From Avena insularis (lineage: Eukaryota; Streptophyta; Magnoliopsida; Poales; Poaceae): 64,000 nucleotides of DNA. Positions 11,621-22,753 of the stretch are shown here, one piece after another. A model generated the notes under the pieces. The model was not told where the DNA came from and ran no database searches. It worked only from the letters and a program-made list of their open reading frames with translations. The stretch spans positions 332,675,527 to 332,739,526 of the forward strand of contig CM042693.1 of assembly GCA_023614405.1 (NCBI GenBank), read 5' to 3'. Within the stretch, counting starts at the first letter, position 1, and the number at the start of each line of letters is the position of its first letter. A program made the translations under genes and the position numbers.

Positions 11621-11872
11621 ATGAGATTGAACCTCGTCAATGGTGTTTAGTATTTCTGATTTGATTGTTTTAGTTATCGCGTGTATCTTGATATATACCT
11701 GTCTTGGTAAGAATCTGATTATATTTTTTTGAACCATGTTTGGTTACCATATATGCATAGATGCTTACCACCAGATGTTCTGATTTCTGTCATTACTTTG
11801 ATGCTTATGAGTAGAAGCATGTGTTCTGAAATTTATTTATGTACCCTGAAACTCATTGTATGCTAGACCTAC
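11621..11872. other. Left flank of the Tat insertion (probable CACTA interior)
   Basis: AT-rich unique sequence continuous with 25025 onward once the Tat element is removed. It ends in the target duplication CCTAC (11868-11872). The 17 bases taccctgaaactcattg occur at 11842 and again just right of the insertion. Confidence 0.5.
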
Positions 11873-12400
11873 TGTCGTGGTATTGCCGACGAGTACGCCA
11901 TGGAGGGGTCCTCACAGTGCGTGTTTAGAGACGTGGGGTAAGGCGGACGGTTGATGGGTACGAGGTAACACAGCTTACCGAGTTGAGATCCCTAGCGGTG
12001 GTGGAATCCTACTGCTATAAATCACTATAATGGCAATACTTGAAATTCAGAGATTAGGTTACATGCGAGGTGACTAGAAAGTCTAAGTTATAAATGAAGT
12101 TGTGCCCTAAAGGCTCCCATAGGCCCGACTTATATAGTCGCCAGTCCTAGGGTTCTGAGGAAAAGTCCTAGGGACAGATTCTGAGTTCTACACCGTTTAT
12201 TACTAGTCTTGTGTATCTTGCACTCCAAGGCTCAGTGCGCTGGTGACTCCACCGTAGCCTTCCTTTATCCGGCATGGGCCTCCCTTACGGATCCACCTAA
12301 TGGGCGCCCAGGCCATAGGCCATGCTACCGACTATGGGCCACCCGGGTTAGTCGGATAAGAGACATGCTATGAGGATACCCATATAGCATATCCCCAACA
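11873..12400 (-). repeat. LTR (3' LTR on the minus strand)
   Basis: Plus-strand ends are tgtcgtggtattgccg at 11873 and gcatatccccaaca ending at 12400 (528 bp). The partner LTR matches closely, with scattered small indels. Confidence 0.92.
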
Positions 12401-12420
12401 GTAGCCCCCGGAGAACTCCG
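12401..12420 (-). promoter_or_regulatory. Polypurine tract beside the 3' LTR
   Basis: On the minus strand CTCCGGGGGCTAC runs directly into the LTR start TGTTGGGG. The same GGGGGCTAC core recurs five times at 15036-15400. Confidence 0.75.
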
Positions 12421-13004
12421 AGATCTTGCGCCGTCTTGCCTCTTCCCGTGGAATGCTCCGTCTAAATGGATGTCGGCAAATCGTCAAGCAACATCTTGTA
12501 GTCCTCCCAAAGAACCCTGCAAAAGTTTTCTCCGTCTTCTATGAGTAAGTCGGAGAAATGCTGAATCTTCCATCGTACACTCCCGTTGTCGGATTAAATC
12601 CATCTATGCTGGAATCTTCGATGGGACGGCTCATCTACCATGTCAGTTAAGGCGACGTAGGCTGTAGTTCAGCGACGCCTCGTAACTCACACATGCATAG
12701 AACGTAATCATATCCGCTTTTCCCGCGTGAGCGATACGAACCATTGGCGGCGACGGTTGGAGACGTGGCGAAATTACCGCGCTCGTTCACAAACACGTCG
12801 TCTACGCGGCAACCGTCTGATTAGCTGCACGAATCTTGACGTAGAGTAAGATAAATAGCGACCATGGGACACTTGCCACTTTTTCACCCCATTCTCTCGC
12901 GTCATCGTCTTCTTCCTCCAGTCGCGTGCCTCCTCGAGCTCTCCGCGAAAACCTAGAGAAACCCTAGCCTCTTGCCTGCACCAGTCGCGTTCTTTTCTTC
13001 CTCC
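12421..13004 (+). promoter_or_regulatory. Probable promoter and leader of the antisense gene
   Basis: This stretch lies between the polypurine tract and the first ATG of the plus-strand gene. A TATA-like gataaatagc is at about 12850, roughly 155 bases before ATG 13005, and the intervening leader is pyrimidine-rich (tcatcgtcttcttcctcc). No start site can be read directly. Confidence 0.4.
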
Positions 13005-16000
13005 ATGGCCAGCAGCAGCTCATCCCCGTCAATGGCGGCGTCGAGTGAAGCCGCGGCGAAGCCGGCGAGCTCCGTCTTCGTGCCCCCAGAGGGTCTGGTC
13101 ATCCCCGCATCGGCGGTGATAGAAACCACCGGCGGCGACCACAATCTGGCGGCGCTGGAGCCCCTGGAAGAGGAGCCAGACTCGCACAAAGGCGACTGGC
13201 GCGGCTCGGACATCACCGGCCGCGACATCCAAGAGATGGTCGCTGAGGGTTACCTCCCTGCGACGGAGGGGCTCGCCTGGCGGGCGGCGCCGGCCGGCGA
13301 GGTGACCCCCTCTGCCCAAGCCGGAGAGAAAGTATACCTCAAGGCGCAATTGGTACGCGGCGTTTCTCTGCCCATCTCCCACTTCTTCCTGTCCGTCTTG
13401 AATCACTTCAAGGTCCAACCCCACAACCTTTCCCCCAATAGTATCCTAGTGCTTAGCAACTTCACGGCACTTTGCGAGGGTTACCTAGGGATTAGGCCTA
13501 GGTTAGACTTGTTTGTCTACTTCTTCACCGTCAAACGTGAAGCCGGACACAGTAGGGAGGAGCTTAGAAACTGCGGCACCATAAGCTTCAAGATCCGTCC
13601 TGGCCGGCGGTTCCCCGACATCGTCGGCCACGAGTCATGCAAAAATTGGCAGCGGACGTACTTCTATGGCCCCAACATTCCTTTGGCAGGCCGAGAAATG
13701 CGTGCGGACTTTGTGGATGAGCCAGCCGAAGTCCCCACATGGCGGTCCCATGCCTCCCTTCCCTCCGACCTCAACGCTTCTCGCGCAATAAGGCGGATAG
13801 AGTGGTTTGTAGAGACGGGTCTAACCGGCTTGGACCTAGCCATGTGCTGGTTCATCGGGCGGATCCAACCTCTGTAGCACCGTACGAAGCTTATGCACGA
13901 GTACACCGGCGACCGAAGGGATACCCTCTGGATCTCCGAGGACAACTTCTCGAGCGACTCCGTCAAGTTCCGCCTTAAGGACATCGTCAAGGTGAAGGAC
14001 AAGAAGTGTGGCTTCACCCTCACCTACGACATGTTCGTAGACGGAAAGTTCCCAAAGGTAGGTATTTATTTTCCGTGTATGACATTGCTCCAGTTTTTCC
14101 ATCTTGCCAATATCATCTTGTCTAACACGATGATTTCTCACTTAACAGCTTAGCAATCTAGAGGAGGGCAACTTGGCCGCCCAAATCTATGATCCCAAGA
14201 TGAAGGAAGTCACGGTCGTGTCCGACGATGATGCCCCGTTGGCGCGAAAGCGGAAGAGCTCCACCTCGATCTTTGCCGGAGGCAAGAAGAAGACGGAGGT
14301 GGAGCCTCCAAAAAATCTTGCCGCCACAGGCGGAAAGAAGAAAGCCACCGGGATGTTTGCCAAAGCGCCTCCCCTAGTGTAAGCTTTCTTATTCTCCGAC
14401 ATTGTCTTGTTTATCTGTCTTATTCCTATACTTATGCATTTTGCACGTTTCAGGAAGAAATCCACAACCAGCCTCAAGAAGTCCTCCAAGACTCTTGGGG
14501 CTTCTAGAAATATCAAAGATATGCTGCATCGCGACTCTTCCCCCACCATTGCCCCTGCTACTCCTGCCGTCAAGCCCTCCTCCGCTCCGACAAGCTCCCA
14601 AGTCTAGGAGGCACCAGGCCCTTCCACCATGGAAGTGGATTCTGGCGCCTCTACCGAACTCGCAATTGTCGGCAAGCAGGCGACGGAGGAGAGCGCTGCT
14701 CTTCAAATGGCTGAAGCTCCGGCTAAGGATGCCATCGGTAGCGGCAAGGCGGTGGTGGGTGCTGGTACTTCTGCCGAAGGCGGCTCCTCTACTCCCAGAA
14801 ACCCTTCGAGTTGCCGAAGATTATTTTCCCGGTGCTTACGCCGGGTAGCACAACTATGGTTCCTGGAGGAGTGCCGTCATCTCCGACGTGCGGTCTTGAG
14901 GAGCTACTCCGTCAAGCAGACATCTTGCAAAGTAACAGCGTTTCCTTTGGCAAGCTGCTGGCCGAGAGTGCTACAAACCTCAAGATCACCGCACTTGTAA
15001 GTTTTACTTTACCTTTTGCATTTCATATGAGTATCCCACTGTAGCCCCCGAGGATGTAGACGGAAAACCATTGGCTTTGCATCTATATGCTCTAAGAGTG
15101 ACTAAGTTAGAAAAATTCTCACTGTAGCCCCCAAGCATTTAGATGGAATGAATTATTCCGACTAGATGCTTTAAGAGTAGCATACACAGTGTTCATAATT
15201 TTAAGTGTTGTAGCCCCCAAGCCTCTAGTTGTAACTGAATTAGTTCCGACTAGATACTTAAAGAAAATCTAAGCATTTTCCGAGTTAAAACTTTATACTG
15301 TAGCCCCCAAGCTTCTAGTTGAGAACTGAATTAGCTACGACTAGATGCTTTAAAGAAAAGCTAAGCATATTGCTAAGTTAAAAACTCTCGCTGTAGCCCC
15401 CGAGCATCTAAGTGGAAAATTTCCGACTAGAGGCTCTAAGCGGACTAAACAACGACTTGACTTTGTGTTTGTTTCCACAGAACAAGAATGCTCGGAGGGG
15501 CATGGCCAATGATAAATATCAGAAGATGCGCGTGGACCTTAAAGCTAAAAAGGGTAAAACCGCCATCTTGAAGGAACAGATCATCAAAAACAAGAGTCTG
15601 TTTTCTTTTTGCGCACTTCCGTCTTACTTTTGTGCCTTCCTTCTTCGAGTACTCACGGTGTACTTTGTTTTCTCCGACTTGCAGAGCATGTCGCCAAGGC
15701 CAAGGATATTGTCGAGCAGTCCAAGCACATCCAGCAGCTGGACAGCGAGAACAAGATCCTTAAGAAGGAGAGGGAAGAAATGCTAAAGATGCACGAAGAT
15801 TCCATGAAAGCCCTGCAGGACTCCGCCTCCGTGGAGATCAATCGCTTGAAGGAGGAGCTTGCGATCCTAAAGGATCAGAAGCAAGCTGCCGATGAGCAAA
15901 ACCTTCGCCATAGCGAGGTGTTTAAGCTCCTCCAACAAGAGAAGGAATCTTTGGTGGACGTCGTCTGGCAGGCTAAGGACAACATCTTCAGTAAGTGTCC

Positions 16001-16590
16001 TCCGCCTTGTAGCTCTGTAGTCTGGATACTTAGAATTTACTGAACTCATGCAATCATTGTCGGAATTTTCAGCGCCTATGGGCTTAACCCGCTCGCCTCC
16101 TTCGGACAAGGAATGCATGATTCTTGCCGGCAACTTCATAAATACCTCCATCACCCAAACCAAGGAGATTGCCAAGCCCCTCCAAATTTATATCAAGGCC
16201 TCTGACTCTGTGGTGAATTACTCGAAGATTCTGCGCCGAGCCCCCGAGCGTGTCGCGAGCTGGAAAGCTTCATGTGCACGGGCTGGCGCTAGGATGGCGT
16301 TGTCCATGGTGAAGGCACACTACGAAGGTGCCGCCATAGACACGGTGACATCCGGTATCCCCGACGTAGATGATGACGGCAAAGAGATCGATCATGAAGC
16401 CATCCTATCATCACTCGCGGGTTATGACACAAGGGTTGCCGAGCTGGTGGATGTCGACGTCTTCGTGCCCAGAAACTTTCTTGACAACGCCAACCCTAAA
16501 TCCTCCGAGTCTCCTCACAGTGACGACGTTGAGGGTGAATCTCCGGCTGGTGATGATGCGGCCTCCAAGTCCCCTGCATCCAAGGAGTGA
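13005..16590 (+). pseudogene. Spliced antisense gene of the Tat element ('putative gypsy type transposon' domain, PF04195-like)
   Basis: Six exons can be read: 13005-14057, 14149-14378, 14454-14996, 15481 to about 15594, 15685-15990 and 16073-16590. All introns have GT..AG ends and phases agree; the exon-4 donor is the weakest. The N-terminal part contains the conserved block found in grass proteins annotated as putative gypsy-type transposon (PHNLSPNSILVLSNF, CEGYLGIRPRLDLF). Exon 2 is basic, with RKRKSS and GGKKK runs. Exon 5 is a coiled coil of about 100 residues rich in E, K, L and Q. The C terminus is acidic. This copy is broken by TAG at 13875-13877, TAG at 14605-14607 and a one-base shift near 14800. 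Function is unknown. It lies convergent to the integrase end. ATG 13005 is chosen because the frame upstream has no ATG. Confidence 0.75.
15036..15415. repeat. Five reiterated polypurine-tract-like motifs in an intron
   Basis: gtagcccccgag or gtagcccccaag occurs at about 15042, 15125, 15208, 15300 and 15394, each followed by a catctag- or cttctag-like word, at 83-94 bp spacing. All lie in the intron 14997-15480 of the plus-strand gene. On the minus strand each reads as GGGGGCTAC, the core of the tract at 12401. Confidence 0.8.
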
Positions 16591-17104
16591 AAACACTTTG
16601 TAATTCTTTTTTCACCTCTGGAGTGTGCATTGAAAAAACTTGGTGATGTAATCTTAAGGCGGAAAACAGTGGTTGTCGTATCCTGATACTTAAGAATTAA
16701 TGCCCAGTATGTATATATTGTTTAAGCAAGTGCTGGCTTATCCGTTACTCTGGTTCTTATGCTTGACTTTTCGTGAGTCGGAAGACTCGTTGTTGGAACC
16801 ATGTGCTTAGGTGATGATGCCCAATGGCACCGTCAATAACCTTAGCACAAAATCGCCGACAATAAGTGCCAAAAGTCACTACTCCAGGATCCACACAAAA
16901 ACAACAAAGAACGTGTAGACCAGAAAACTTAAGCTAACGCCCGTAGGCGGAATTTTCACAAGTGCAATCGCAAAGCTTGTGCATAAAGGTTTATATGATC
17001 CAAAAATGAACACTAAAGGAGGTAAACGACTCAGTAATATGAGTGAACCAAAGAGCTTTATTTCATTGATCATATATAAGAGGTACACGATTAGATAAAG
17101 AATG
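16591..17104. other. Gap between convergent antisense gene and integrase
   Basis: About 500 bases of AT-rich sequence with no coding frame. It should hold the 3' ends of both transcription units; no clear polyadenylation motif stands out. Confidence 0.5.
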
Positions 17105-18200
17105 CTAAGTGTAGAAAGGACGTAGCTGTGCTATGTTCCATGGCCGATCAAGCTCCGAGTAGTCATCATCCGGGTCACGTCGCTTACGCTTATGATCCTC
17201 GTTGGGTCTATCCTTGAGCTCACGACTGTCGACAAGGTAGTAAGACCCATTGAGCAGTGCCTTGCTTATGATGAACGTTCCTTCCCATGGCGGGGATAAT
17301 TTGTGTGACTTATTCTGCTTAAGTTGGAGTACTAAATCCCCCTCTTTAAACGAGCGATGCCGGACGCGGCGACTATGGTAGCTGTGTAGCTTCTGCTGGT
17401 AGATGGCGGATCTTTGGCATGCCAAAATGCGCTCCTCCTCAAGAAGGTCCACATCAAGGCGTCTGGATTCTTCAGCGTCATTTTCGTCGTAGGCGGCAAC
17501 TCTTGGTGCATCATGGAGGATGTCGGAAGGTAGGATGGGTTCTGCTCCATATACCATGAAGTAAAGGGTGTAGCCGGTGGATCTGTTAGGTGTAGTTCGT
17601 AAACTCCACAGCACAGATGGCAATTCTTCCGCCCAGGCTCCAGCTGCTCTATGTAGCGGTGCCTCAAGACGTGGCTTGATTCCCTACAGAATTAATCCAT
17701 TGGCTCGCTCAACTTGACCATTGGATTGTGGGTGTGCCACAGACACAAGGTCAAGTCGGATGCCTTTGTCCCAGCAATAGGCCTCCACTTCTCCGAGTGA
17801 TAGGTTGCTTCCATTGTCAATGATCATGCTATGTGGGAGACCAAATCTCACCACTAGATCCCGGAAAAACCTGAGGGCAATTGCCCCATCAAGCTTTCTA
17901 ATGGGTTTAGATTCTATCCATTTGGTGAATTTGTCAACTGCTACAAGCAAATGCGTAAATCCACACGGTGCCGTTTGTAACGGTCCCACCATGTCTAGCC
18001 CCCAGACTGCAAACGGCCAAGTTATTGGTATTGTTCGCAATTCTTCAGCAGGGACATGTGGTTGTCGGGCATAATACTGGCATCATGTGCATGTTTCAAC
18101 CAGTTTGTCGGCATCCGCCTTTGCGGTCAGCCAGTAGAATCCTTGCCGGAAGGCTTTCGTGACCAATGATCGAGGAGCGGCGTGATGCCCGCAATCTTCG
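17105..18200 (-). pseudogene. Gypsy integrase (Tat element)
   Basis: The minus-strand frame continues from RNase H. A zinc-binding segment comes first: HEIHLEDCGHH, then the C..CQ pair around 18085. The catalytic core has D in GLDMVGPL (about 18000), D in IIDNGSN (about 17820) and E in NGQVERANG (about 17700). The C-terminal domain ends at 17105 with RPWNIAQLRPFY. Nonsense codons interrupt it: TGA at 18083-18085 inside the zinc finger and TAG at 17684-17686 after the core. With these read through, the frame is continuous. Integrase joins element cDNA to the chromosome; this copy cannot be made whole. Confidence 0.9.
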
Positions 18201-19093
18201 AGATGGATTTCGTGTAGGATTTCCATACCTTCTAGCTGGGAAACACACTTTAGGTATATACTACTAGTGCTCCTTTTGTAGAGTTGCCCATTGATTATGG
18301 TATAACCCTTTGCTCGTTGTACTATCTGTCGTCTTTCGACCTCGTCGTCGGGCAAAGTTCCGTGTTCGAGATATTCCATGAATGGTTTTGTCCAAGCCGG
18401 AGGGGTCTTTGTCACCATGTTGACGAAAGAATCAGCTCTATCCGGGTTGTCGATGTCGGCGCCCTTCACGGATGGTGTGCGTAGATGCTCTAGGAAAACT
18501 CCAGGCAGAATTTGCTTGCAACCTGATCCAAGTTTAAACAATAGATCAGCCACCTCGTTTTGCTCCCTAGGCACATACTTGACTTCGTAGCCCAAGAAGC
18601 TCTTGGCTATCTCGTCCACTTCGTCGTGATATGCCGCCATCATAGGGTTCCGCGCATTCCAGGTGCCAGCCACCTGCTGGGCAACCAAGTCAGAATCTCC
18701 ACAGCAAACTATGCGCTTGATGCCAATATCCTTGGCTACACGCAATCCGTGAATGAGTGCTTCATACTCCGCCATGTTGTTTGTAGCCTCGAAGTGGATC
18801 TGCAGAACGTAGTGTAGCTTGTCTCCTTTTGGTGACTGTAGCAATACACCAGCCCCCGAGCCGTTGAGCAGCTTTGATCCGTCAAAGTGCATCACCCAGT
18901 ACTCTGGTTCTGGCAACAGAGTGGCATTCGGCATCTCCGTCCAATCTGCAATAAAATCCGCCAAAGCTTGTGACTTGATAGCGTCGCGTCTTTTGTAGGT
19001 GATCTCGAAGGCGGCAAGTTCAATGCCCCACTTCGTGACCCTTCCTGTAGCATCGCTGTTGTTGATAATATCGGACAGTGGAGTCTTTCTCAC
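18200..19093 (-). pseudogene. Second RNase H (archaeal-type) domain of the Tat element
   Basis: Between the reverse transcriptase/RNase H unit and the integrase lies a separate RNase H-like domain: HFDGSKL with its D, ATNNMAEYEALIHGL with its E, and CCGDSDLVAQQV with its D, then VPREQNEVAD. Tat-lineage elements are known to carry such an extra domain while other gypsy groups usually do not, so it supports the assignment. The acidic residues look present. The upstream TAG at 19112 separates it from the first RNase H. Confidence 0.85.
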
Positions 19094-19111
19094 TACTGTG
19101 ATTGGGTGCTC

Positions 19112-20160
19112 CTAAAAGTAATGCCTCAGCTTCCGCAATGCAAGGAATACTCCATAAGCTATCTTTTGGTAGTGCGGGTAACGCTGCTTGGACTCCGTCA
19201 AGACCTCGCTTACGTAGTAAGCTAGTCGTTGAACTCCGTGATCATAGCCTGGTTCCTTCCGCTCTACCACGACGACGATGCTGATAACCTGGTTGGTTGC
19301 CCCCATGTAAATTAACAGGGGCTCTCCAGGCTCGGGTGCTACAAGATTGGGCGCTGAGGAAAGAATCTCCTTGAGCTGCTTCAATGCTGCATCTGCCTCG
19401 TCCGTCCACGTGAATTTGTCCGCCTTCTTCAGCAACCTGTACAGTGGCAGAGCCTTCTCTCCAAGTCGGATGATGAACCGACTAACTACTGCAACACAAC
19501 CTGTTAGTCGTTGGATGTCCTTTAGGCATGTCGGACGGTTTATGTTTAAGATGGCCTTGATTTTCTCCGGGTTGACCTCGATTCCGCGCTGGTAAACGAT
19601 GAAGCCCAACAGTTTGCCGGCTGGAACCCCGAAGACGCACTTCTTAGGGTTGAGCATCATGTTGTATTTCCGGAGATTATCAAAGGTTTCTTTTAAGTCT
19701 GAGATTAAGTCGTTTGACTTTTTAGACATCACCACGATATCGTCCACATAGGCGTGAACGTTCCGACCAATTTGGTCGTGAAGGCAACGTTGCATTGTCC
19801 GCTGGTACGTAGCACCTGCGTTTTTCAACCCAAAGGGCATCATGACATAGCAAAACGTGCCGTATGGGGTAGTGAACGAAGTGGCCAATTGGTCCGACTT
19901 CCTCATCTTGATCTGGTGGTATCCTGAGTATGCATCGAGAAAACACAAAAGTTCCGAGCCAGCCGTCGAGTCAATGACTTGGTCAATGCGAGGCAAAGCA
20001 AATGGATCTTTGGGACATGCTTTGTTCAAGCCGGTGTAATCAACGCACATTCTTAATTCATTGGTTCCCTTTTTGGGGACAAGTACAGGATTGGCCACCC
20101 ATCGGGTGTGAAGGACTTCTCGGATAAACTCAGCCTTAAGTAACCTAGCTATCTCTTTGC
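19112..20160 (-). pseudogene. Gypsy reverse transcriptase and first RNase H
   Basis: The frame shows the gypsy RT order: VANPVLVPKK, ELRMCVDYTGLNKACPKD, FLDAYSGYHQI, TTPYGTFCYVMMPFGLKNAGATYQ and the catalytic YVDDIVVMSK, followed by a thumb and the RNase H entry LLIYMGA. It ends in TAG at 19112-19114 after LRHYF. Upstream a TGA lies near 20180, between the protease and RT parts. Catalytic aspartates are intact, so the damage is confined to nonsense codons. Confidence 0.92.
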
Positions 20161-20335
20161 CAATGACGCGTCTCTTCTCATCTCAGAAGCATCGTAGAGG
20201 TTGTTTCACTTGTTTACATTTTGGATCTATGTTTAAGCTGTGCTCGGCAAGTTCCCTAGGTACACCTTTCATGTTGGCAGGTTGCCAGGCAAACATGTCC
20301 CTATTCTCACGGAGGAACTCGACGAGTGCACCTTC

Positions 20336-21565
20336 CTATTTGGGATCCAGGTTCGTCCCAATGGCGACGGTCTTGGAGGCATCGCCTACCACAAGTTCCA
20401 CCGGATTGGTTTCGATGGCGGCCTTGAACGCAGGAGCAGAGTCGGAGATCTGCTTCTTCGATGTGGGCATCTCTGAGTCATTGACCTTGCTCTGGGTCTC
20501 CTTGAATTCTTCGCTGTAGAGGACAGCTTCTGCAACGGCTGCTTCATTGATCTTGCAGTCCCTTGCCTTGTTAAAGCTTCCGGATACGGTGATGACACCG
20601 TTTGGTCCGGGTATCTTGAGCTTGTTGTAGACGAAGCATGGCTTGACCATGAACGTGTGGAATATGTCATGGCCGAATATGACGTGGTACACGCTCTTGA
20701 AGGGGACCACCTCAAAGGTCATGCGCTCTTGGCTGTAATTATTAACATCGCCAAAGGCTACCTGAAGTGTAATGCACCCAAGGGACCAAGCCTCCCGTCC
20801 AGGAACTACGCCATGGAACACGGTGTTGGTACGCCTTAGGTTTGCCTCTGTCAAGTTCATCTTATGCAGTGTATCCAGGTACATGATGTTGATGCTGCTT
20901 CCACTATCCACCATGCACTTGGTGAACTCCACGCCGTCAATCAATGGGTTGATGACCATGGCGTATTGGTTCTCCGTGGGCACAAGGTCTGGGTGGTCCG
21001 TCCTGTCCCAAGTGATTGGAACCTCCGACCAGCGCAGGTATTGGTGGACTGGGGGGAGAGTGGCCATCAGGATCCTTAGAGAGGTATTCTGTTGTCGGAC
21101 GGTGGGGGTGCCAAGGAAAGTGTGGTAGACTGGGGCCTTCTTTGCGAAGGGGTTCTTGCCCTTGTCATCGCTCTTGGCGGCGTGCTTGGGGTCAACGTCC
21201 TCATCCATGTCACTTGAATCCTTGGACTCCTCCTCCTTCTTCTTCCCCTTGCCCTTGCCTCGCGGTCTGTTCTTCCGACTCTGCTTGTAGCCGGACTCCG
21301 GGTCTTCCTTGAGGTCGTTGACGAACTTGCAGTGTCGATTGGTATGGGTGGCCTTGCCGTTGACATCGAGGTGTACGAGGCACGGCATATTGCGGTACTC
21401 TTCGTACGTTTGGGGGATGCGGAGCGGCGCCGAGTTGGTTTCACTTCCTCGCTGCTGCCCACGGCCTGTTCCCTTCCTCGGCCATGTTGTCCACCTTCGC
21501 CTCGTCCTACAAAAGTCATGGCGACCATGTCGGTAGATTGCTTTTCTTCTGGAGCGGTTTTCCAC
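20336..21565 (-). pseudogene. Gypsy protease and gag-pro linker (Tat element)
   Basis: The N-terminal part is rich in K, R and E (GKGKGKKKEEESK). The aspartic protease active-site motif is VDSGSSINIMY, followed about 75 residues later by VIFGHDIF. The expected order gag, protease, RT is kept. TAG at 20336-20338 ends this piece; the frame resumes toward RT. A frameshift near 21450 separates it from the gag frame. Confidence 0.85.
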
Positions 21566-21670
21566 TTTGTACTGCTGTTCCTCCGAGCTTGAGTTGGGAC
21601 AGTCGTTGCCGGCAAAGAGCCACGAGCATCATCGTCGGCAGCTGCGAACTTACTAGCTAACTGAATCATC

Positions 21671-22518
21671 TAATTCAAGTCAAGCTGATGATTGTCCTGC
21701 AAGCGCTTCAGCTTATGTCGGAGCAACGTGCCTCTTTCCAACCCATCGATGAAGGCGGCCATGGCGGTCTGAGCGTGCACTCCTGCGCAGGAATTCTTCA
21801 TATCCAGCCAGCGGGAGAGGTAGGCGCGAGATGTCTCGTCTTTCTCTTGCACGCACCGCTGTAGATCGCCCACCGTGCAGGGACGCTTGTATGTACCCTC
21901 AAAGTTCTTGGTGAATGCTTCTTGCATGTCCAGCCAGTTGTAGATAGATTTTTCTGGCAAGTCGTCGATCCATTGACGGGACGTACCCGCCAACATTAGC
22001 GGGAGGTACTTGACGGCGACGTTGGGGTTGCCTCCAGCAATCTCCACCGTGTTGTCGTAGTCCTGCAACCATGTGGCGGGCTTGGCGGTGCCGTCATAGG
22101 GCTTGATAGTCTTGTCAATCTGGAAACCTTTGGGGTTAGTTGCGGACCGTATTGCAGGTCCAAAGCAACATGGTCCCAGGTATGGTCCTTCCCGGGCCTC
22201 GTGGATCTTATCGATCCGTGAACGTGCATCGTATGGCTCCGGGTTCTTCTTCTTGTTGTCAACAGGGGATGGGATGCGCGAACGACGCGGGACTCTTCCG
22301 TCATGGTGACTGCTTGGCGGTGACGGAGGCGGAGGTGGCGGTGGGTTAGCCTTCTTGCTTTTACCCTCCTGCGACGCCCCACGCCTGTCACGGTTGCTTG
22401 CCGGACACGGAGGGTCATAGCGCGACCTGCTCTTATGTCCTTTGTTGTGCTTTCCGTCATGACGGGTCTGCTCCGTGTTGTCGCGGATGACAATGCCACA
22501 CTGCTTTGGTGGGGGCAT
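21671..22518 (-). pseudogene. Gypsy gag (second of two gag-like regions)
   Basis: The capsid-like core is clear: PATWLQDYDNTVEIAGG, LPLMLAGTSRQWIDDLP, NWLDMQEAFTKNFEGTY, LQRCVQEKDETSRAYLSRW and GLERGTLLRHKL. The N terminus is low-complexity, basic and proline-rich. TAG at 21670-21672 interrupts it before IQLASKF. Its C-terminal half is similar to a segment of the upstream ORF1 at about 23800-24050. Confidence 0.85.
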
Positions 22519-22753
22519 ATCCGTGCGATGGTGAGCCTTGTAGTCTTCCTGATGTCGGGGGGATCAGGGCGGTGGCGATGGGCAGCGAGGTTGGGCTCTT
22601 TCTCCGTGGTCGGAGGATATGGGGATAGCATCCTTCCTGTTGCGCGCATCCCTCCGTCTTCGTTCTGATGAACCCGTCCGCGATCCGACATCCTGAGGAG
22701 ATATGTCCCTTGGCGGTTTGTACTGGCTAGATCGGCAGAGCGCTGGGTCAGAC

